DNA of 6,969 nt from Eubacterium sp. AM49-13BH (GTDB lineage: Bacteria > Bacillota > Clostridia > Lachnospirales > Lachnospiraceae): contig NZ_QSEK01000054.1 in NCBI RefSeq assembly GCF_003464165.1, positions 1 through 6,969 of the forward strand, written 5' to 3'. Shown one piece after another: positions 1 through 6,268 of this stretch. Below the pieces are notes generated by a model that was not told the DNA's origin, searched no databases, and saw only the letters and a list, made by a program, of their open reading frames with translations. Each line of letters starts with the position of its first letter. The stretch's first letter is position 1. The translations under genes were made by a program, and so were the position numbers.

Positions 1-62
1 CCATGATTCCATTATTGTATAAGTGACTACCTTATAAAAAATAGTACTCTTATATATAAATA

Positions 63-220
63 ATGTCTACAATAATTGGGTTGGTGTCTACTTTTAGATT
101 ACCACTTCAGGAAGGCAAGAAAAAGTCCAAAAGAGAAGCCAACGCGTGCCGGATTGGACTTTAAAGTGGAAAAAATCCACGAAAAAGTCCAAAACAAGCA
201 AGTCAGAGCGTTATAGACAT
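63..220. repeat. Weak MITE-like inverted-repeat frame
   Basis: A 7-base inverted repeat, ATGTCTA at 63-69 and TAGACAT at 214-220, encloses a gene-free stretch of about 158 bases. A second TGTCTAC lies at 85-91, in direct orientation and 21 bases after the first at 64-70. Short repeated TG-starting ends are known from IS21-like and MITE-type elements, but there is no transposase, no obvious target-site duplication, and the arms are short enough to occur by chance. The right arm stops 8 bases short of the MATE stop codon. I see no gene in 1-228. Confidence 0.2.
119..194. repeat. Three-arm repeat with alternative hairpins, possible terminator downstream of MATE gene
   Basis: GAAAAAGTCCAAAA occurs at 119-132 and again at 181-194, and its inverse TTGGACTTT lies between them at 154-162. 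The middle arm can pair with either outer copy (9 base pairs each way). Pairing 154-162 with 184-192 also encloses a perfect inner stem, GTGGA 166-170 with TCCAC 176-180 around an A5 loop, giving a long hairpin with a 3x3 internal loop. On the minus strand the alternative hairpin (162-154 with 130-122) ends in a T-run, like a factor-independent terminator. The cluster begins about 35 bases after the MATE stop codon on that strand. Termination is inferred. It could also be a dispersed intergenic repeat. Confidence 0.5.
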
Positions 221-228
221 CCTAACTA

Positions 229-1554
229 TCATATAACCGCCTTCTGAGTCCATTTTCCACGAAGAAACCTTATCAGGAAAGCAAGTGAGCGGAATCCCCA
301 GTCGATGAACATACCGAACCATACACCAAGCACGCCAAGACCAAGTGTGCCACCAAGAAGGTAGCTGCTTCCTACTCGGAATGCCCACATGGAGAAGATG
401 CTTACCATCATAGTGTATTTTGCATCACCGGCTGCACGGAGTGCGTTAGGCATAGTAAAGCTTAGTGGCCATATGAATATTGCAACGAGAGAGAAGCAAT
501 GGATAAGACTTAAACCGGTTTTTGTTGCTTCTGGTGACAGATGGAAAAGTCCTACCACAGGAACGGCAACTATTGTCATTATAATGTTGGTTGCAAGAAT
601 ACCTGCGTATGCAATAAACATAAGCTTCTTGCCATATCTTTTGGCTTCATCAGGTTTCTTGGCACCAATACACTGGCCGATAACAGTAATCATTGCCATG
701 CCGATTGCGTTACCCGGAATATTGGCAAACATTGTAACTGAGTTGGCAACTGAGTTGGCGGCGATGGCAGCAGTGCCAAATGTTGATACAAGGCTTGAAA
801 CAGAGAGCTTTCCTATCTGGAACATGCCATTTTCCAATCCGCTCGGAAGACCAATTGAAAGAATCTTCCTGATAATAGAAGGGCATGGCAGAAAATCCCT
901 GCCAGACTTTATTCTTATTGCAGATTCAGCTTTAAACATAAGAGAAATAATAATTATTGCAGATATAATTCTGGATATAAGAGTTGCTAAAGCTACACCT
1001 GCAACGCCCATATTGAACACAAATATAAATAAAGCATTTCCACATATATTAATTATGTTCATAATAAAACTTGTGTTCATGCTTATCTTGCTGTTTCCTA
1101 TGCTTCTGAAAAGAGCAGCACCAGCATTATATACGCCTAAGAATGGGTAAGAAACTGCTGTTATGTAAAAATAAATACTTGCACTTTCAAAAACATCTCT
1201 TTCAATCTTACCAAATATAAAATTAATAATCCCATGATTTCCAATAAGCGATATGACCATCAGCAAAGCCGACAGTGTACTCATAATAAATATAAGCTGT
1301 CCGGCAGATTTCTTTGACATATCTATATTCTTACTTCCAAGATACTGACTGCATACAACAGCACCGCCAGTGGCAAGGGCTGATAATATCTGGATAAGCA
1401 GGTTGCTTATGTTATCAACAAGAGCGACACCGGAAACTGCAGCTTCACCTGCAATAGATACCATAAATGTATCAACAAAGCCGACACTGACAGCAAGTAA
1501 CTGCTCAAATATCAATGGAATAATAAGTTTCTTTAAATCTTTAGATGTAAACAT
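229..1554 (-). CDS. MATE-family multidrug/cation antiporter
   Basis: This is an integral membrane protein of 441 residues, the usual length for MATE (multi antimicrobial extrusion) transporters, which expel cationic drugs or metabolites using a Na+ or H+ gradient. It is hydrophobic throughout, with room for 12 helices in two homologous halves. Matching landmarks appear in both halves: ALFRSIGNSK (147-156) and ALRAAGDAKY (371-380), and also VVCSQYLGSK (66-75) and VIGQCIGAKK (291-300). The ATG at 1552-1554 is fixed by an AGGAG at 1561-1565 on the minus strand with a 6-base spacer. No frameshift or stop is seen, so unlike three of its neighbours across the intergenic region it is intact. It is transcribed divergently from the lipoprotein/ABC operon. 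It is visibly richer in GC than that operon: 30 of 60 bases at 721-780 against 16 of 60 at 5221-5280. The substrate and the exact subfamily (DinF-like or NorM-like) cannot be read from the sequence. Confidence 0.95.
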   Translation of the reverse strand: MFTSKDLKKLIIPLIFEQLLAVSVGFVDTFMVSIAGEAAVSGVALVDNISNLLIQILSALATGGAVVCSQYLGSKNIDMSKKSAGQLIFIMSTLSALLMVISLIGNHGIINFIFGKIERDVFESASIYFYITAVSYPFLGVYNAGAALFRSIGNSKISMNTSFIMNIINICGNALFIFVFNMGVAGVALATLISRIISAIIIISLMFKAESAIRIKSGRDFLPCPSIIRKILSIGLPSGLENGMFQIGKLSVSSLVSTFGTAAIAANSVANSVTMFANIPGNAIGMAMITVIGQCIGAKKPDEAKRYGKKLMFIAYAGILATNIIMTIVAVPVVGLFHLSPEATKTGLSLIHCFSLVAIFIWPLSFTMPNALRAAGDAKYTMMVSIFSMWAFRVGSSYLLGGTLGLGVLGVWFGMFIDWGFRSLAFLIRFLRGKWTQKAVI

Positions 1555-1560
1555 GAAAAT

Positions 1561-1565
1561 CTCCT
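1561..1565 (-). promoter_or_regulatory. Ribosome binding site of the MATE gene
   Basis: CTCCT on the plus strand reads AGGAG on the minus strand, 6 bases before the ATG at 1554. It supports that start over any internal methionine. Confidence 0.8.
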
Positions 1566-1685
1566 ATTCAATATGTAACTTGTTCTAATAATATAAAACA
1601 ATAAACTATGTGATGACATAAGAAAAGTGGCTGCATTTTGCATAAAATACATATTAATTGCAAATAAGAATTCAATTGGGGCTAT

Positions 1686-1694
1686 ATTATAACA
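1686..1694 (-). promoter_or_regulatory. Extended -10 promoter for the MATE gene
   Basis: On the minus strand this reads TGTTATAAT, a perfect TATAAT with the TGn extension that can replace a good -35 element. No convincing -35 is seen at the expected spacing (plus positions about 1709-1714). Transcription would start near 1679 and give an untranslated leader of about 125 bases. That leader contains an inverted repeat, TTTGCA 1637-1642 with TGCAAA 1659-1664. The promoter is inferred from sequence match alone. Confidence 0.5.
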
Positions 1695-1710
1695 GATACA
1701 AATAATCAAA

Positions 1711-1739
1711 TATGCGTGATTAACCACTTTTTATGCGTG
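1711..1739. promoter_or_regulatory. Repeated TATGCGTG motif, candidate operator between divergent promoters
   Basis: TATGCGTG occurs at 1711-1718 and 1732-1739. The copies start 21 bases apart, two turns of the helix, so a dimeric regulator could bind both on one face. The second copy lies within the spacer of the rightward promoter (1720-1748), and the first lies upstream of the MATE -10. CCACTTTT at 1724-1731 also has an inverted partner AAAAGTGG at 1623-1630 in the MATE leader, and each is followed or preceded at similar distance by TATGC/GCATA. No regulator gene is present in the window. Confidence 0.35.
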
Positions 1740-1748
1740 GCTTATATA
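1720..1748 (+). promoter_or_regulatory. Sigma-A-like promoter for the lipoprotein/ABC operon
   Basis: TTAACC (1720-1725) and TATATA (1743-1748) are separated by exactly 17 bases, and each box matches the housekeeping consensus at four of six positions. Transcription would start near 1755, about 55 bases before the first large gene. A short inverted repeat, TAACCAC with GTGGCTTA, spans the spacer and may be part of an operator. This is a prediction from motif and spacing only. Confidence 0.4.
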
Positions 1749-1770
1749 TAAAGTCAGACAAGGTGCTATT

Positions 1771-1800
1771 ATGAAAATAAAATTTAGTGATTGGGAATAG
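1771..1800 (+). CDS. Possible 9-residue leader peptide
   Basis: A short frame, MKIKFSDWE then TAG, lies between the predicted transcription start and the first lipoprotein. It has its own plausible ribosome binding site, AAGGTG at 1760-1765, 5 bases before the ATG. Its stop codon (1798-1800) runs directly into the G-run that serves as the ribosome binding site of the next gene, an arrangement compatible with translational coupling. There is no run of one regulatory codon and no clear attenuator hairpin after it, so it may be a chance frame. Confidence 0.25.
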   Translation: MKIKFSDWE

Positions 1801-1809
1801 GGGGTTGCT

Positions 1810-2853
1810 ATGAAGAAAAGAATAATGTTAGTTGTCATGAGTATGCTGATTATGGTGGTGTCTGGGTGCGGAGATAAAACCTCTGAATCGACTGTTGAAA
1901 ATAATGAATCAGTGTCAGAGATGCAGACTTCAGTAGATATTATGAATACATTTACAGATGCTTTTCGTCAGAAAGAAGATACTAATGATTATTTGAAGAG
2001 TTATACAGGAGGCATGAAAGCAGGAGCTAAGATAATTAATAAACCAGACAGAGACACATTTATTTGTGGTTATGAGCCAGTTACAGTTGAAATTGAAGGA
2101 CATGCGGATTTTGATACAACTATCGGGTATATGATATATATTAACGGAATACCACAAAGATACTATACCGACAAAGAATATAATAGAGAGTATGTTCATT
2201 CAGAACATGTGAATAAAGAAAAGAATTCTGATACGACAATATACATAACGCCAGATAATAGACATGCATGTGAAAAACTTGAACTTACAATAGTGTATGT
2301 TATAGGTGCTATATACAGACCGTTGGGAGCCCATGATCCTATGCAGCCAGGATGTGATGTAAGAGTTCTTGGAAAATATACAATAGACATGAAAGCAGAA
2401 GCACAGACAGATAATACGGGAATATCAGATAAGGATATAAAGAAATTAGAAAAAATAAATTATACAGATTATGAATTGAGCCAGTTAATCAAAACATATT
2501 CTGATGGCTCTATAGAAAATCAGCTTGAAACGGTTAATTTTAGAAATACATATACACAGAGCATAATAGAGAATGGCAGGCTGCATTTGTTCACGGAATT
2601 TGGAGGTGCAGGAAAAGGAGAATATATAATTAATGTATATATCAATGGTGAATTGCTGAGAGCATATACAACTACTATAGAGAACTATTTAAACAGGGCA
2701 GTTATTGATGATTATGTTGAGTTTAGTTCTGATATGTTAAGCAGGTACAGCGTTGAAGAATACAATACAATCTGCTATGTTGCAGTACCAGCAGCCGGAA
2801 GTTCAGGCGATGTGTTGTCTGTAGATGGAGTAGTTGCTTTATGGGAGAATTGA
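1810..2853 (+). CDS. Lipoprotein of unknown function with two related modules
   Basis: This is a secreted, membrane-anchored protein of 347 residues whose function I do not recognise. Residues 1-20 form a lipoprotein signal: a basic start (KKR), a hydrophobic stretch, then a V-S-G-C lipobox with the lipidated Cys at position 20. A polar linker (about 21-60) follows. The rest seems to hold two related beta-rich modules. IGYMIYINGIPQRYYT (105-120) resembles EYIINVYINGELLRAYTT (271-288). Each is followed by a strand-like segment ending in a similar hydrophobic core (143-168 and 301-328), separated by a charged linker around 195-225. Four further Cys lie at 86, 154, 182 and 322. The start is supported by TAGGGGG at 1798-1804, 5 bases upstream. 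It is the first large gene of the operon and ends 4 bases before the next gene. Given the ABC exporter downstream, it may be an extracytoplasmic accessory or binding subunit; that is inference. Confidence 0.85.
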   Translation: MKKRIMLVVMSMLIMVVSGCGDKTSESTVENNESVSEMQTSVDIMNTFTDAFRQKEDTNDYLKSYTGGMKAGAKIINKPDRDTFICGYEPVTVEIEGHADFDTTIGYMIYINGIPQRYYTDKEYNREYVHSEHVNKEKNSDTTIYITPDNRHACEKLELTIVYVIGAIYRPLGAHDPMQPGCDVRVLGKYTIDMKAEAQTDNTGISDKDIKKLEKINYTDYELSQLIKTYSDGSIENQLETVNFRNTYTQSIIENGRLHLFTEFGGAGKGEYIINVYINGELLRAYTTTIENYLNRAVIDDYVEFSSDMLSRYSVEEYNTICYVAVPAAGSSGDVLSVDGVVALWEN

Positions 2854-2857
2854 ATAT

Positions 2858-3586
2858 ATGAAGAAGGCGTATAGGAGATTATTCTGTCTGGTGTCAGTAT
2901 TTACCATGTCATTTTTAATAGCAGCATGCGGTAAAGTTATTGGAGATACCGATGTGTTGCCTGATAATATTTCTACAGAATCAAAAACTGATAATAAATA
3001 TGTATCTGGATATGAAAGAAAAAGATATATTGCAGCAGGAAATTTCAGTTATGCAGTTACAGCGTCAGGAGAAATTTTACAGGCCGGTAATAGTGAAAAT
3101 GTATCATCATATTCAGGCATAACTATTATGCCTGAAGTAGATTCATGGAAAGATATTAAGTATATAGACGCAGATGGTTTCTCTGTGTGTGCAATCGATA
3201 ATGCTGGTAAAGTATACGGTGATGGTATGGAGAATGATACGGGCGAAGTAACATTGTCTATGTATAAAAATATACAGCAGGTTGTTACAGATAGACAGGT
3301 ATTTACAGTACTTAATGATTCTGACAGGCTGATATGTGTAGGAAGTAATGCACCATCATGGTCCAAAACATATGGACTTATATCTGGAATTGCATATATA
3401 GATGTATCAAACAGCCATATAGCGGTGCTAAAGAAGGATGGTAAAGTAAGTGTCTTTTGTGAAGGCGTTAATGAAGACATGAATACATCACAATGGGCTG
3501 ACATGATTGATGTTGCGTGTGGCTATAATTTTACAGCCGGATTGAAGAAAGATGGAACGGTTGTTGCTGCAGGAGATAATGATTGA
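2858..3586 (+). CDS. RCC1-type beta-propeller lipoprotein, truncated by an in-frame TGA
   Basis: The open part is 242 residues, starting at ATG 2858 (GGGAGA at 2843-2848, 9 bases before); the upstream in-frame ATG at 2834 lies inside the previous gene. A lipoprotein signal ends in I-A-A-C with Cys at 24. After a polar linker come repeats of about 38 residues typical of RCC1/BNR-like propellers: blades near 57-79, 100-122, 139-163, 179-203 and 217-242. The fifth carries the canonical form GLKKDGTVVAAGDND. TGA at 3584-3586 then interrupts it exactly where the sister repeats read GDNxxGQC. The same frame continues with two more full blades to 3859, so the ancestral protein had seven blades, the number needed to close an RCC1 propeller. 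In bacteria such propellers usually mediate protein-protein contacts. It sits 4 bases after the first lipoprotein and before the ABC ATPase, suggesting a surface partner of the transporter. As written, the truncated propeller probably would not fold properly. Confidence 0.8.
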   Translation: MKKAYRRLFCLVSVFTMSFLIAACGKVIGDTDVLPDNISTESKTDNKYVSGYERKRYIAAGNFSYAVTASGEILQAGNSENVSSYSGITIMPEVDSWKDIKYIDADGFSVCAIDNAGKVYGDGMENDTGEVTLSMYKNIQQVVTDRQVFTVLNDSDRLICVGSNAPSWSKTYGLISGIAYIDVSNSHIAVLKKDGKVSVFCEGVNEDMNTSQWADMIDVACGYNFTAGLKKDGTVVAAGDND

Positions 3587-3859
3587 GGACAATGTGATAT
3601 CAATGAATGGAAATATATAGTCCAGATAACAGCGTACCATAAGACACTCATTGGACTTAAGTCTGATGGGACAGTTGTTGCTACGGGAGATAACAGCAAA
3701 GGGCAGTGTGAAATATCGGCGTGGAATAATGTTGTGTCTATAATGGAAGGCAACGGGTATACATTAGGAATAAAAAAAGATGGAACGGCTGTAGCTGTCG
3801 GTGATAATAAATATGGACAGTGTGACGTGGAAAATTGGAAGAATATACAGCAGCCATGA
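3587..3859 (+). pseudogene. 3' remainder of the RCC1 lipoprotein gene (last two blades)
   Basis: The same reading frame continues for 90 codons after the TGA and ends at a natural TGA (3857-3859). It encodes two well-preserved RCC1 repeats, LIGLKSDGTVVATGDNSKGQC and LGIKKDGTAVAVGDNKYGQC in shortened form, and a closing NWKN segment. There are no further stops or shifts, so only one codon separates it from the upstream part. No in-frame ATG with a ribosome binding site follows the stop closely, so separate translation is unlikely. The good conservation after the stop argues that the lesion is very recent or is a sequencing error. Confidence 0.7.
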
Positions 3860-3862
3860 TAT

Positions 3863-3871
3863 GGGGGTGAT
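3863..3871 (+). promoter_or_regulatory. Ribosome binding site selecting a TTG start for the ATPase
   Basis: GGGGGTGAT differs from the ideal GGAGGTGAT at one base. It is placed to serve the TTG at 3876-3878 and overlaps the alternative ATG at 3861, which has no binding site of its own upstream. The TTG start also gives an N-terminus typical of ABC ATPases ([13 protein letters not shown]). Confidence 0.65.
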
Positions 3872-3875
3872 AATA

Positions 3876-4190
3876 TTGGCAACACTTGACTTACAGGGTA
3901 TACAGTGTGCTTATGGCAGTAATGTAATATTAGATGATGTGAATATATCATTAAATAATGGAGTAACAGCACTACTTGGACTTAATGGAGCGGGAAAAAC
4001 AACGCTGATAAAGACTATTATGCGGTTGATTAAACCTAAAGAAGGCAGAATAGTATTTAATGGTGAAGACATATATAAGCTGAAAAGCAGATATTATGAT
4101 TATGTTGGCTATATGCCGCAGATGCCAGTATTATATGATAATTTTAAAGCATATGATTTCTGCACATATATGGCTGGACTTAAGGTATAA
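3876..4190 (+). CDS. ABC transporter ATPase, N-terminal part before frameshift
   Basis: This is the first 104 residues of an ABC-2 type exporter ATPase, read from TTG 3876, which has the best ribosome binding site; an ATG at 3861 would add 5 residues. It has the expected front half: an A-loop-like aromatic at Y13, Walker A GLNGAGKT at 35-42 (Lys41 binds the phosphates), and the Q-loop [12 protein letters not shown] with Gln82. The frame then hits TAA at 4188-4190 in the middle of the helical domain. The missing half, with signature, Walker B and switch His, continues in another frame from 4184. Adding one G to the GG at 4184-4185 joins the two into a 290-residue protein, the normal length for this family. 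This fragment alone cannot hydrolyse ATP. It begins 16 bases after the RCC1 gene and would power the permeases downstream. Confidence 0.8.
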   Translation: MATLDLQGIQCAYGSNVILDDVNISLNNGVTALLGLNGAGKTTLIKTIMRLIKPKEGRIVFNGEDIYKLKSRYYDYVGYMPQMPVLYDNFKAYDFCTYMAGLKV

Positions 4191-4747
4191 GTAAAAAAGA
4201 GGCGAAGGAGAAAACAGATATTCTGCTTGAAAAGGTAATGTTAAAAGATGTAGCAGACAGAAAAATCCGTACATTTTCAGGTGGAATGAAACAACGACTG
4301 GGGATAGCACAGGCACTTTTAAATAATCCGCAGCTTATAATTCTTGATGAGCCAACAGCAGGATTAGATCCTAATGAGAGAATTAAATTCAGAAACATTA
4401 TAACAGAACTTGGAACAGAAAGAATAGTTATACTTGCAACGCACATTATATCGGATATAGAGAGCATTGCTAAGAATATAATTCTTGTAAGAAATGGAAA
4501 AGTAAGTTTATGTGATAATCCTAAGAAATTCATAGAAAATGTGTATGAAAAGGTATATGTAATTAAAGTACACAGCTATACTGATATTGCAGATATCACA
4601 CAACTTTTTAAAGTGTCAAATATCCGCGAAACTGATGATGGATTTGAAGTAAGAGTTGTTGGGGATAATCTGAAAAATGAATTGAAAAATTATGATATAT
4701 CGGCGGCTACACCTGAACTTGAAGACGCATTTTTAATGTATTTTTAG
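4184..4747 (+). pseudogene. ABC transporter ATPase, C-terminal part after frameshift
   Basis: The frame opens at 4184 ([18 protein letters not shown]...) with no start codon of its own until ATG 4238, which lacks a strong ribosome binding site. From that ATG (169 residues) it carries the back half of the ATPase: signature SGGMKQR at 14-20, Walker B LIILDEP at 33-39 with the catalytic Glu38, D-loop AGLDP at 41-45, and switch His69 in ATHI. A C-terminal domain of about 80 residues follows, as in drug/antibiotic exporter ATPases of the DrrA/BcrA/CcmA type. All motifs are intact, so the only defect in the gene is the one-base shift near 4184. It ends 20 bases before the first permease. Confidence 0.8.
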
Positions 4748-4767
4748 GAAGTTTTGGGAGATATGAT

Positions 4768-5934
4768 ATGCATAATGCTGGATATGAGATAAAAAAATTA
4801 ATAACTAACAGGTTAACAATATATATATTTGCAATAACATTTTTAATAAATGGATTCGTTATATCAAGAAAGCCATCAACAATAAGAACTTATTATGATA
4901 ATAAATCGGCATATGATGAAATGTATCAGTATCTTGGCGGTGATATAACAGAAGAAAAAGTTTCGTATGTCACAGAAAAGTATGAAGAATTATATGCAAA
5001 AAGTATGTCACGGACACTTTCAACTGAATATGATGAGAGTCTGAGAACGGGATATGAAACAACAGAGTATTCGTTGTATTCTGAAATGTATAAGAAATAT
5101 CAATATATATTGAATTATAGTGATAATATTAAAAATATCAGGAGTGCAAGTGAAGAAAATTCTGAATTCTATGATATTACAGGGAATAAAGCACTGAAAG
5201 AATATAATCAAAGTATATTAAATACATATAATCAGAGAAATATAAAAGATTTCAGGGAGACAAAGAACTGGAAGTATTATCTGGGATATTCGTTTTCTAA
5301 TCTGTGTATATTGATTACGATTTTGTGTGCATTAAAAGGGATATTTTCTAATGAGCGCGAAACTAATATGAGTATGATGATTGTTACATGCAGATATGGA
5401 AAGAGCAGATGCTTTATTTCAAAAGTTGTAGCAGGGGTTGTTATAGCCTTTGGAATAACAGCAGCATTTATAATTGAAGATTTTGTGATGTTTAATATCA
5501 CGTTTGGATATAAGGGAATTACGAATCCGGTGTATTCAATAGAAGATATGCAGTATTGCATATATGATGTGAGCATTCTGAAATATATTATTATTATTAA
5601 TCTATTCAGAATGGCTGGAATTCTTGGAATAACATCAATTGTGATTCTCGCATCTGCGATAGCACAGACTAATCTTGTAGCAATAGTTTTAGGCGTTGCT
5701 GGTATTCTGCCATTTATTATATTGAATGAGAAAGAAATACCATTTAATATTGTCCGGTTATTGCAGATTAATCAGGATGCATCAACATTTAATAGTATAG
5801 TTGTTATGGACAGACCGGTCATTTACATTAATTATTGTCTGGTTACAGGAATTCTGATGTCAGTGGTAATTATTATTCTGGCATATATTGTAGAAGTACA
5901 TTGTTCCACATTAACAGGAAGGGAGCGTGTATGA
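4768..5934 (+). CDS. ABC-2 type exporter permease, intact
   Basis: This is a membrane subunit of 388 residues that would pair with the upstream ATPase. Helix 1 is at about 16-32. A long polar, Tyr- and Glu-rich extracytoplasmic region (33-170) follows, then five more helices at about 173-193, 219-241, 271-297, 302-319 and 352-375. This one-helix, large outer loop, five-helix layout is typical of ABC-2 exporters in Firmicutes. The cytoplasmic segment NERETNMSMMIVTCRYGKSR (194-213) is the place where such permeases touch the ATPase, and it has a clear counterpart in the next gene. The ATG at 4768 is preceded by GGGAG at 4756-4760. The gene overlaps the next permease by 8 bases. No lesion is seen. 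The substrate is unknown; peptide, antibiotic or lipid export is suggested only by family resemblance. Confidence 0.85.
   Translation: MHNAGYEIKKLITNRLTIYIFAITFLINGFVISRKPSTIRTYYDNKSAYDEMYQYLGGDITEEKVSYVTEKYEELYAKSMSRTLSTEYDESLRTGYETTEYSLYSEMYKKYQYILNYSDNIKNIRSASEENSEFYDITGNKALKEYNQSILNTYNQRNIKDFRETKNWKYYLGYSFSNLCILITILCALKGIFSNERETNMSMMIVTCRYGKSRCFISKVVAGVVIAFGITAAFIIEDFVMFNITFGYKGITNPVYSIEDMQYCIYDVSILKYIIIINLFRMAGILGITSIVILASAIAQTNLVAIVLGVAGILPFIILNEKEIPFNIVRLLQINQDASTFNSIVVMDRPVIYINYCLVTGILMSVVIIILAYIVEVHCSTLTGRERV
5916..5929 (+). promoter_or_regulatory. Ribosome binding site and GTG start overlapping the previous stop
   Basis: AGGAAGGGAG at 5916-5925 lies within the end of the first permease gene. 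Its AGGA is 7 bases before GTG 5927, which I take as the start of the second permease. The alternative ATG at 5939 has only a GAGG two bases away. The choice changes the protein by 4 residues. Confidence 0.45.
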
Positions 5935-6268
5935 GGTTATGATAAATGTTTTGAGACAGACATATTATGAATTGATGAAGTTTCTTAAAATAAAAAAGGG
6001 ATATATATTAATAATTCTTTTTATTTTAGTAAATGCAGCAGGCGCATTAAATAACAATGTTAAGAGTTCGAAGTATTCTGATGAAGAAGAATCATTGTTG
6101 GAATTTTATTATGAAAAATGGGGTGATACCTATGATTCTGCTAATGATACGATAATTAATCTTTATTATAGTATGGTTACATCTGATGACTATGATATTG
6201 AGACAGACTATGTAATTCCAGAGGACATGAAAGAACAGATTATTGATGAAAAGAAGTTAAGGATATAA
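5927..6268 (+). CDS. Second ABC-2 permease, N-terminal part before frameshift
   Basis: From GTG 5927 the open part is 113 residues. It has a cytoplasmic start, one helix at about 25-40 after the basic KIKKG, then an acidic, Tyr-rich extracytoplasmic segment (41-113). It matches the layout of the front of the upstream permease, so the two are paralogues expected to form a heterodimer. The frame ends at TAA 6266-6268 within the extracytoplasmic domain. The remaining five helices follow in another frame. Restoring one A in the A4 run at 6249-6252 would read ...IDEKEVKDIMTVYYSSYN... straight into the downstream part, so I read this as one gene broken by a single-base loss. It overlaps the upstream permease by 8 bases. 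Confidence 0.75.
   Translation: MYEVMINVLRQTYYELMKFLKIKKGYILIILFILVNAAGALNNNVKSSKYSDEEESLLEFYYEKWGDTYDSANDTIINLYYSMVTSDDYDIETDYVIPEDMKEQIIDEKKLRI

Noticed and set aside
1..228. tRNA, rRNA or riboswitch in the left gene-free stretch
   Set aside because: No cloverleaf, no conserved rRNA segment and no known riboswitch core could be recognised; only the short repeats described.
389..1150. Long plus-strand open frame of 253 codons
   Set aside because: It lies wholly antisense to the conserved MATE gene, has no ribosome binding site of note, and its product looks like a reverse reading of a hydrophobic protein.
3584..3586. TGA as recoded Trp or selenocysteine
   Set aside because: The MATE, first lipoprotein, RCC1 and first permease genes all end in TGA in normal positions, so TGA is a stop here. 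The site is a variable loop position, not a catalytic one, and I see no SECIS-like hairpin directly after it.
3587..3859. Repeated DNA here as a CRISPR array or tandem repeat locus
   Set aside because: The repetition is at protein level (propeller blades of about 38 residues) with diverged DNA; there are no identical repeats with unique spacers.
3049..3972. Minus-strand open frames opposite the RCC1 gene
   Set aside because: They are Ser/Pro/His-rich shadows of the repeated propeller sequence. The repetitive look comes from the sense-strand repeats.
4179..4192. Programmed -1 frameshift in the ATPase
   Set aside because: No X-XXY-YYZ slippery heptamer and no evident stimulatory hairpin or internal Shine-Dalgarno at the site. 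ABC ATPases are not known to use this mechanism.
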